This document shows, piece after piece, positions 7,801 through 11,882 of a stretch of DNA of 11,882 bases. Location of the stretch: NCBI GenBank assembly GCA_002085385.1, contig NATO01000021.1, forward strand, positions 1-11,882, in the 5' to 3' direction. Under the pieces are notes generated by a model. That model was not told the DNA's origin, made no database searches, and saw only the letters and a program-made list of their open reading frames with translations. Made by a program: the position numbers and the translations under genes. Position 1 is the first letter of the stretch. Each line of letters starts with the position of its first letter. The stretch is from a candidate division Zixibacteria bacterium 4484_93. GTDB taxonomy: Bacteria > UBP14 > UBA6098 > 4484-93.

Positions 7801-8322
7801 TGTGTCGATGTGTGCCTGGATGGTGTCTCCTCGAACTGTGAACCCGCACAAAAGATTAAGCTTCGAGACCTTCTCCCCAAAGGCATCCAGCCCTCCGTTT
7901 ATCACCTGAAGGGAGTCGACAGAAAAAATCTCTGGAAGAGATGGCTTTGCTGTTGTTTCTTTCTTCTCTTTCTTTGAGTAATCCCGGAAAGAAAAGCTGG
8001 GTTTCACCAAGCGGATGCGCTCGAAGATATACCGTTTCTTAGCTATGCTTAGATCAGGGTAATCGAGGTAAAGGCTGTCTGCCGTTAGCTTGGCTATACG
8101 CTGGTTTTGCCGGTAGGTGAACTGTAATTTGGTCAGGACGAGCCTATGTATAATATTTCCAGAGATGGAGCGATAGGATAAAGATATTCCCTTTTTTTCA
8201 AGGAACGGGCTGATTACAAGTCTCTGGAGGGCAGCTGTTTTCAGGAATATAATTGCCGCTGCGATAATAGCGAGAACTACTATGCAGCATATTATGAGGA
8301 TTTTTGAGAGCCTCTTTTTCAT
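4837..8322 (-). CDS. tamB: TamB-like translocation/assembly protein (DUF490, AsmA-like)
   Basis: A 1161-residue TamB/DUF490 protein. One N-terminal transmembrane helix (about residues 6-27) anchors it in the inner membrane, followed by a long, beta-rich AsmA-like region (repeated short amphipathic strands with G-x-hydrophobic-x patterns) expected to form a hydrophobic groove across the periplasm. The C-terminal DUF490 domain occupies about 850-1161 and shows SGDVFAYTSTFKIDEGRF, then INPKLDIKAS and GTLKAPAIALSS, then YITSRLYLRYQSKLN, ending in a phenylalanine. Relatives (TamB, YhdP, AsmA) move phospholipids between membranes or, with TamA, help outer-membrane protein assembly. It is shorter than E. 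coli TamB (1259). The ATG at 8320-8322 is preferred; an in-frame TTG at 8326-8328 adds two residues, and neither has an obvious ribosome site. It starts 15 nt after the response regulator and overlaps the Omp85 gene by 13 bp. Confidence 0.9.
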   Translation of the reverse strand: MKKRLSKILIICCIVVLAIIAAAIIFLKTAALQRLVISPFLEKKGISLSYRSISGNIIHRLVLTKLQFTYRQNQRIAKLTADSLYLDYPDLSIAKKRYIFERIRLVKPSFSFRDYSKKEKKETTAKPSLPEIFSVDSLQVINGGLDAFGEKVSKLNLLCGFTVRGDTIQAHIDTTACFIEDRGKLEHLALKTTIVDLNKLTFKSQVRLDTTQIALCGNGKIKPVSFDIELSAERLDMDELDRFLSLGEALKGCGKLTGRIHLEKRKLAARIDTIDGRFWNIDFKNAKGNLTYSFNRNLLEITDYTGEQFGVHVERVNLTFDFSHKPVHYFGEARFRHFDLGIFSKNDKKGNSSDLSGFLRLDAFGFKSKDMNLDFQVKLSPGEILNTSLDTAEVRFDVTAEDISFDSTSWLEIGKNKLYLAGRIGFKDTISLDCKAFFGEFEGILPRFNIKGVSGKGSFSGKISGKTKSPAISGRLLIDELQSGSICLTKGVANLQLKELATGATGGISVNSHINGLPMGIDSVSAELLLHPGRIEIKPVELFGKDVFSQAVVDVELAKGAVKQLLVRGLSIDMFGEEITIAGDVPISIENGGILFEDANFVSSAGKMNLSFFSDTSGVARIIGSIENIQILPVVSVISPELNIRGNCSGNFDITMRKFDLKTLSGNALLSVSPLFFKETAWDSARVKLTTSGDSLILERSYLFGNSSHIEVSGGIKLSSSYPLDIRLTAVGSDMSFLGEFVPEIKSLSGDYLTDLRIRGPKDSLTFSGEASLSYGKLCLRSLPDPLENIRLYSRFSGNEMLIDTIRAELKTKPPGGGTVWQRVKQLVTGKKLAKGSIVGKGNIDLKDIPSLGLDIQLSARGLPVNLPQKGIYIRTDADLEIKGKKQLDITGSIDVLEANIVKLELGTSEGEPLKNISLLLEVTAPGNVWVFVQNLIDAEISGQITVSTADGRIVLSGEAETISGDVFAYTSTFKIDEGRFIFDNTSEINPKLDIKASTQVQDVTVYVNVTGTLKAPAIALSSSDAAYSEEKDIIALLALNRPIGGEADTSSTNNLISERTKSIASSFLERQFEDMARKTLGVETFEITPPPDNILDIGSAEFTVGKYITSRLYLRYQSKLNLGEEQEFDIVYRLGRRMTFSGKKDPEGNYHINLNLLWEF

Positions 8323-8337
8323 AAACAAGAGGGGAGA

Positions 8338-8718
8338 TTATCCCTTGCTGTCCTCTTTTTTGCGCTTCTTTGCCAGGATAGAATGTATCTTCTCCTTGAG
8401 CTCACTGAAGTCACTGGATTTTACTACATACTCGTCCGCAAGCCAGGTCAGGAAGTTCTCTTTGTAGATGGGATATGCGGTGTAGATAATCGCAGGAAGA
8501 GAGCGGTCCTTTTTGACAATCTTTTCGAGAGCGTCTATCCCGGAGATACCCGGCATTCTGATATCGAGTATCACGAGGTCGAACTTCTCCTTAGGTATCA
8601 GCTCAACAGCCTCTTCTCCTGTGTGGCAGACCTCTACCTCGTATCCCTCGTCCTCCAGTTGAATCTTGCAGGTCTTGGCGAAATTGATATCATCCTCCAC
8701 CAGAAGTAACCTCGCCAT
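8338..8718 (-). CDS. Single-domain response regulator (receiver only)
   Basis: A 126-residue CheY-like receiver with no DNA-binding or enzymatic output domain. The phosphorylation site is complete: acidic pair D9-D10 in LLVEDD, phospho-acceptor D52 in LVILDIRMPG, T80 in the IIYTAYP switch strand and K100 in YVVKSS. After the receiver only a short lysine-rich tail follows. The start is a GTG-ATG-ATG triplet at 8716-8724; the last ATG (8716-8718) sits 5 nt from AGGAGG and is preferred, although the upstream codons would add only one or two residues. It overlaps the end of the kinase gene by 29 bp, so the kinase is the probable phosphodonor. With no output domain it must act by protein contact, as a phosphorelay intermediate, or on an unlinked partner. 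Confidence 0.93.
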   Translation of the reverse strand: MARLLLVEDDINFAKTCKIQLEDEGYEVEVCHTGEEAVELIPKEKFDLVILDIRMPGISGIDALEKIVKKDRSLPAIIYTAYPIYKENFLTWLADEYVVKSSDFSELKEKIHSILAKKRKKEDSKG

Positions 8719-11278
8719 CATCACCTCCTTTTGGTTGTTTTATCGGAAGTTTTACATAGAATGTCGTTTTCTTTCCCTCCTGTGTGGTGAACCAGATGCT
8801 TCCGTGATGGGTGCTGATTATCTCGTATGTTATCGGGAGCCCGAGCCCGATTCCTGTGGACCTGGTTGTGAAGAACGGCTTAAATATTTTGTCCACATTC
8901 TCCGAGGCGATTCCCGTGCCTGTGTCGGAGACCTCGACCCAGACATTGGATATGTCCTTACGGGTTGTTATCTCAAGTTTTCCTCCGTTTGGCATAGCGG
9001 ATATGGAATTCTTTACAAGGTTTAAAAATACCTGGAAGAGCTGGTCCTTATCCGCCTCGATTAGAGGGAGTGCCTCATCGAGGTTCTCCTTTAAGATAAT
9101 ATTTGCATCGATTGCTTCCATCGAGATAGCACCAATAATGGAGCGGAGTACCTCGTTGATATCTGTTTTCTCGATGTTTGGCTGTCTTGTCCGGGAGAAA
9201 TTCAGGATGTTATTGACAATGTTTTCCAGTCGTTTTACCTCATCGACGATTATCTTCGTACGCTCATATAACGGGTCGGATGGCTCGAAGCGATTGAGGA
9301 ATGTGTGAGCCATTCCGCCTATGGTTGATAGTGGGTGTCTTAGCTCATGTGCAATCTGTGCTGCCATCTGCCCAATGGTGGAGAGCCTCTCGGCGTTTAT
9401 CAGTTTCTCCTGATTCTCCATTAGAGCTCTGGTTGCTTTCTTGAGTTCTTTTATTTTCTCGGCAAGTTTTTCACCGAGATAATACCGCTCGATTGCGAGT
9501 GATGCGTGGTTCGCTGCAACCTTCAAAAAGTCGAGTTGTTTCTGCTCTATGGGTGCTTTTGTTATCATATTATCGGCGAGCAGGACCCCGTATGTCGTAT
9601 CCTTTGAACCGAGTGGAACGACAACGAAGGAATCGGCTCCGAGCAGTTCATACATCTCCTTTGGGACGAGCGGGTCATTTACGGCGTCTGTGACGAGATA
9701 CGGCGTTCGGGTCTTGAATGCTCGCACAAGCACATTATCGTCCTGCGAGAGTGGGTAATTTATCTTTTTGGCTGTGTTGCTTATCCCCAGTCTATGTTTC
9801 TCTTCCTCATACTTGTACAGGTCGAATATCTCCTTGAGTGAGACTCCCTCGTCCTCAAGCTGGTGCCATATCCTACCCGCCTCTTCCGGGTCGGACGGAC
9901 CTATCGCAAATCTGCCCTCAAGCCTCCCTGTTTCAAGATTATGTAACACCAGAAACGCCCTGTTGAAGCCGAGCCCCTGCCGCGCAGTAACGGCGGTTAA
10001 AATTATGTGGAGAATTTCGTCGAGGTCGCTTGTCACCTGAAGTGTGTCGGATAGCTCGATTATCATTCGCATCTGAGCAAGCTTCTCGTTGAGTGAGCGA
10101 TTGATAATCGCCAGATTCTCCCTGGCAGATGCGACATCGTTATAGAGGCTTTCCCTCTCGGTGATATCCTTGATGACCGCTACTACCTGCTGTGCCATAT
10201 CTCCGACCGGCTTCATACTGGCAGCAGTGATGTCCAGGAATTTTCTATCCCCTTCAATGGTGGTGTATTCCGTTGTGCCGTGGTATGTCTTCTGGTCGAC
10301 GAATGGTGAGAAAAGCGGGCAATTTTTGCAATCTTTGTCGCATTTGAAGAGCTCTTCGCAGCGTGTGCCAATAATCTCATCAGAGTAGCCAAACAGCTCC
10401 TTCATCTTCTGGTTTGCCCAGACAACTTTTCTATCTCTATCCAGTATGCAGACAGCGTCGCCGAGCGATTCGAGTATGGTCTCTATCCACTGCTCGTAGC
10501 GTATCTGGGCGGTCGTATCCTCAACAAGCAGCAGGATGTTCTGGAGTAACTCCCCTTCCACTATCGGTATCCAGCGGATGCTGAGGATCCTTCTGTGATT
10601 GTCTTCGACGGTTTCTGCTTTTGACCGATGGGTATGCAACACCTCTTGAAATACGGTGAGGATGTCCCGCTTCATAACATCCGAGAGGGTATCTATTCCT
10701 TTACCGAGGAGTTTGTTCTTTGGGGTAGAGAAGAGCGATTCAAATGCGCGGCTCACATAGGTTATTTTCCCATCGGGGTCGATGGAGACTATCCCAACCG
10801 GGATATTGTCCACGATACCTATCAGAAGCCTGTTCTTTTCCACCAGCTCGCGGGAGGCGTCCTCTAATAGCTCCTCCATTGCATCGTAGCGCTCCCGAAG
10901 CCCGTGATTCTTCGGGGTAGTAGAGCCCTCTGTGAGCCTTGCTGACTTGCCTGCCTTTGCAACAGTAAGGATTATCTCATCCGGCGCCGTGGAGTCGATA
11001 ACGGCGAAAACACCAAGCCGATACAGTTTCTCCTTATCCGAGATACCGGGGCAGACGACGACAATCTCTACATTGTTATTATCGGCAATACGCTTGATAT
11101 CGCTCGGCTGGAGATTGCTCTCTTTTGTAAAGAGAAGAAGCACACCCTTAAACTCCGCTGGTAAGGAGTCGAGGGTAGAAATCTCCTTTACCTCTCCGAC
11201 CGATTCAAGCCCATCTGTTATATCTCCCGTTATGGGGACATCCGGGTGACAGACCGCTATGTTAATCCTCTGTTCCAT
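8690..11278 (-). CDS. Soluble sensor histidine kinase: pseudo-receiver, PAS, PAS, GAF, HisKA, HATPase
   Basis: An 862-residue hybrid-sensing kinase with no transmembrane segment, so it is likely cytoplasmic. Domains in order: a receiver-like alpha/beta domain (about 1-110) lacking the phospho-acceptor Asp; coiled coil (128-150); PAS1 (about 150-255); PAS2 (about 262-375) with cysteines C307, C313, C317, C320; a linking helix; GAF (about 405-600); a coiled coil (600-630); HisKA with the H-box at H644 (AHELRHPLS); and HATPase_c with N-box N753/N757, G1 box DTGTGI (785-790), F-box FKPFFTT (799-805) and G2 box GIGLGL (809-814). All residues needed for autophosphorylation are present. The PAS/GAF array suggests it senses a small molecule, redox state or metal in the cytoplasm. 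The ATG overlaps the M42 peptidase end by 17 bp, and the gene overlaps the lone receiver gene, its likely partner. The core resembles NtrB/AtoS-type kinases, but no sigma-54 regulator is adjacent. Confidence 0.93.
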   Translation of the reverse strand: MEQRINIAVCHPDVPITGDITDGLESVGEVKEISTLDSLPAEFKGVLLLFTKESNLQPSDIKRIADNNNVEIVVVCPGISDKEKLYRLGVFAVIDSTAPDEIILTVAKAGKSARLTEGSTTPKNHGLRERYDAMEELLEDASRELVEKNRLLIGIVDNIPVGIVSIDPDGKITYVSRAFESLFSTPKNKLLGKGIDTLSDVMKRDILTVFQEVLHTHRSKAETVEDNHRRILSIRWIPIVEGELLQNILLLVEDTTAQIRYEQWIETILESLGDAVCILDRDRKVVWANQKMKELFGYSDEIIGTRCEELFKCDKDCKNCPLFSPFVDQKTYHGTTEYTTIEGDRKFLDITAASMKPVGDMAQQVVAVIKDITERESLYNDVASARENLAIINRSLNEKLAQMRMIIELSDTLQVTSDLDEILHIILTAVTARQGLGFNRAFLVLHNLETGRLEGRFAIGPSDPEEAGRIWHQLEDEGVSLKEIFDLYKYEEEKHRLGISNTAKKINYPLSQDDNVLVRAFKTRTPYLVTDAVNDPLVPKEMYELLGADSFVVVPLGSKDTTYGVLLADNMITKAPIEQKQLDFLKVAANHASLAIERYYLGEKLAEKIKELKKATRALMENQEKLINAERLSTIGQMAAQIAHELRHPLSTIGGMAHTFLNRFEPSDPLYERTKIIVDEVKRLENIVNNILNFSRTRQPNIEKTDINEVLRSIIGAISMEAIDANIILKENLDEALPLIEADKDQLFQVFLNLVKNSISAMPNGGKLEITTRKDISNVWVEVSDTGTGIASENVDKIFKPFFTTRSTGIGLGLPITYEIISTHHGSIWFTTQEGKKTTFYVKLPIKQPKGGDDGEVTSGGG
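8724..8730 (-). promoter_or_regulatory. Shine-Dalgarno site of the response regulator, inside the kinase gene
   Basis: The minus strand reads AAGGAGGTGATGATG here. AAGGAGG (8724-8730) runs straight into a GTG-ATG-ATG triplet. The 5-nt spacing from AGGAGG favours the third codon (8716-8718) as start. The site lies within the last codons of the histidine kinase, allowing strong independent initiation of the regulator. Confidence 0.75.
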
Positions 11279-11882
11279 ATCCGGTTGGTATGAAGTTCGT
11301 CCCTTTTTTCAGGGACAGGATGAACTCTGCCACGAGCCGTGATGAGTTCTCGAGGTCGGAAAGGGAAACTGCTTCGACAGGCGTGTGCATATATCTATTT
11401 GGAATGCTCACGAGAGCAGTTGCCACCCCCGAGCGTGCTATCCTGATGGAATCTGTGTCGGTTCCTGTCCAGGATGGTATCCCCTCCGATTGAAATGGAA
11501 TCTTCTTTTTCCCTGCCACACCGACGAGGAGTTTATACATCACAGGGTTTATCGCAGCACCCTTGGCGATTACAGGTCCCTTGCCGAGCGAAATATCACC
11601 ATTTTTTTCTTTGGATATCCCAGGATAATCTGTAGCGTGGTTGACATCCATAGCAATGGCACAATCGGGCTCAATCCCGAATGCACTTGTCCTCGCACCA
11701 AATGAACCTATCTCCTCCTGGACCGTTCCAACGAGATAGACCGCCGGGTCAAACTTTTTCCCCTTCAGTAGTTTTATCGCCTCTGCGAGAACGAATACTG
11801 CCACCCTGTCATCGAAAGCCCTGGCAATTGCGATGTCGTTCGACAATCTAACAAACTGCGCATCGAATGTTATCGGGTCGCC
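11262..11882 (-). CDS. M42-family metallopeptidase (aminopeptidase), 5' end outside window
   Basis: The C-terminal 206 residues of an M42 (FrvX/TET-type) aminopeptidase; the reading frame is open to the window edge, so the true start lies beyond 11882. M42 enzymes are cytosolic, di-metal aminopeptidases that often assemble into tetrahedral dodecamers and trim peptides. Numbering from the first residue in the window, the family signatures are FDDR (23-26, metal-bridging Asp), VQEEIGS (54-60, catalytic and metal-binding Glu pair), AMDVNHA (77-83, metal Asp79), TGTDTDSI (139-146) and NRYMHTPVE (162-170, metal His166). The first metal His and catalytic Asp are in the missing N-terminal part. About 60% of a normal 340-360-residue protein is present. 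A TTG at 11844-11846 lies in the middle of conserved sequence and is not a start. The gene overlaps the kinase gene by 17 bp. Some relatives were annotated as cellulases (CelM), but peptidase activity is the expected function. Confidence 0.92.
   Translation of the reverse strand, partial: GDPITFDAQFVRLSNDIAIARAFDDRVAVFVLAEAIKLLKGKKFDPAVYLVGTVQEEIGSFGARTSAFGIEPDCAIAMDVNHATDYPGISKEKNGDISLGKGPVIAKGAAINPVMYKLLVGVAGKKKIPFQSEGIPSWTGTDTDSIRIARSGVATALVSIPNRYMHTPVEAVSLSDLENSSRLVAEFILSLKKGTNFIPTGYGTED

Noticed and set aside
7433..7909. 158-codon open frame on the plus strand inside tamB
   Set aside because: Antisense shadow of the TamB beta-rich region; biased composition (Ser, Arg, Phe) and no recognisable domain.
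8722..8724. GTG at 8722-8724 as the response regulator start
   Set aside because: It overlaps the Shine-Dalgarno itself; the ATG at 8716-8718 has a workable 5-nt spacing and gives the usual receiver N-terminus.
8811..9308. 165-codon open frame on the plus strand inside the kinase gene
   Set aside because: It is opposite the HisKA/HATPase core, whose motifs are intact; the plus-strand product has no domain signature.
11844..11846. TTG as the start of the M42 peptidase
   Set aside because: The frame stays open to the window edge with family-like sequence before it (GDPITF), and the protein would lack its first metal ligand; the true start is outside the window.
1..11882. Frequent TCGA/CTCGAG-like tetramers across the window
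   Set aside because: They occur in frame as NTC-GAN codon pairs in the minus-strand genes and are spread evenly; this looks like codon usage rather than a binding site or repeat family.

Overview
The window is a densely packed, single-direction block of bacterial genes. All eleven genes read on the minus strand, so the biological 5'->3' order runs from high to low coordinates: M42 peptidase (cut by the window edge) -> sensor histidine kinase -> single-domain response regulator -> TamB-like protein -> TamA/BamA-like Omp85 protein -> Mut7-C/DUF82 protein -> endonuclease V -> ThiD kinase -> PAP2 phosphatase -> zinc-ribbon Nudix hydrolase -> the first codons of a probable fabD. Seven junctions are overlaps of 4 to 29 bp, and the three gaps are about 14, 15 and 32 nt. 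No stretch of more than 300 bases lacks a gene, and I see no rRNA, tRNA, CRISPR array or mobile element.

Organism: the TamB/Omp85 pair with a beta-barrel C-terminus shows a diderm (outer-membrane) bacterium. Strong AAGGAGG Shine-Dalgarno sites precede several starts. ATA isoleucine and AGG/AGA arginine codons are common and base composition is moderate. An Mut7-C/DUF82 protein and a Thermotoga-length endonuclease V fit an uncultured, possibly thermophilic or deep-branching lineage (for example an FCB-group or WOR-3-like candidate phylum). That placement is a guess and cannot be settled from this window.

Region 8.3-11.9 kb: the end of an M42 aminopeptidase overlaps a large soluble kinase with a degenerate receiver-like N-terminus, two PAS domains (one with a four-cysteine cluster), a GAF domain and a complete HisKA/HATPase core. 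This in turn overlaps a lone receiver domain, its probable partner.

Region 3.0-8.3 kb: a TamB-like inner-membrane-anchored periplasm-spanning protein and a three-POTRA Omp85 barrel, overlapping by 13 bp. Together they probably form an outer-membrane assembly or phospholipid transport system. The order (tamB before tamA) is the reverse of that in E. coli.

Region 0-3.0 kb: a translationally coupled string of small housekeeping genes: a DUF82 protein whose PIN-like acidic residues look eroded, endonuclease V with all catalytic residues, a stand-alone ThiD, a PAP2 lipid phosphatase with an intact triad, a Nudix hydrolase with a perfect Nudix box, and the start of probable fabD. Themes are repair/nucleotide clean-up and envelope lipid metabolism. 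Most of this is recognisable housekeeping. The least ordinary points are the kinase's sensory architecture, the kinase/regulator/Tam arrangement, and the possible loss of catalytic residues in the DUF82 protein.
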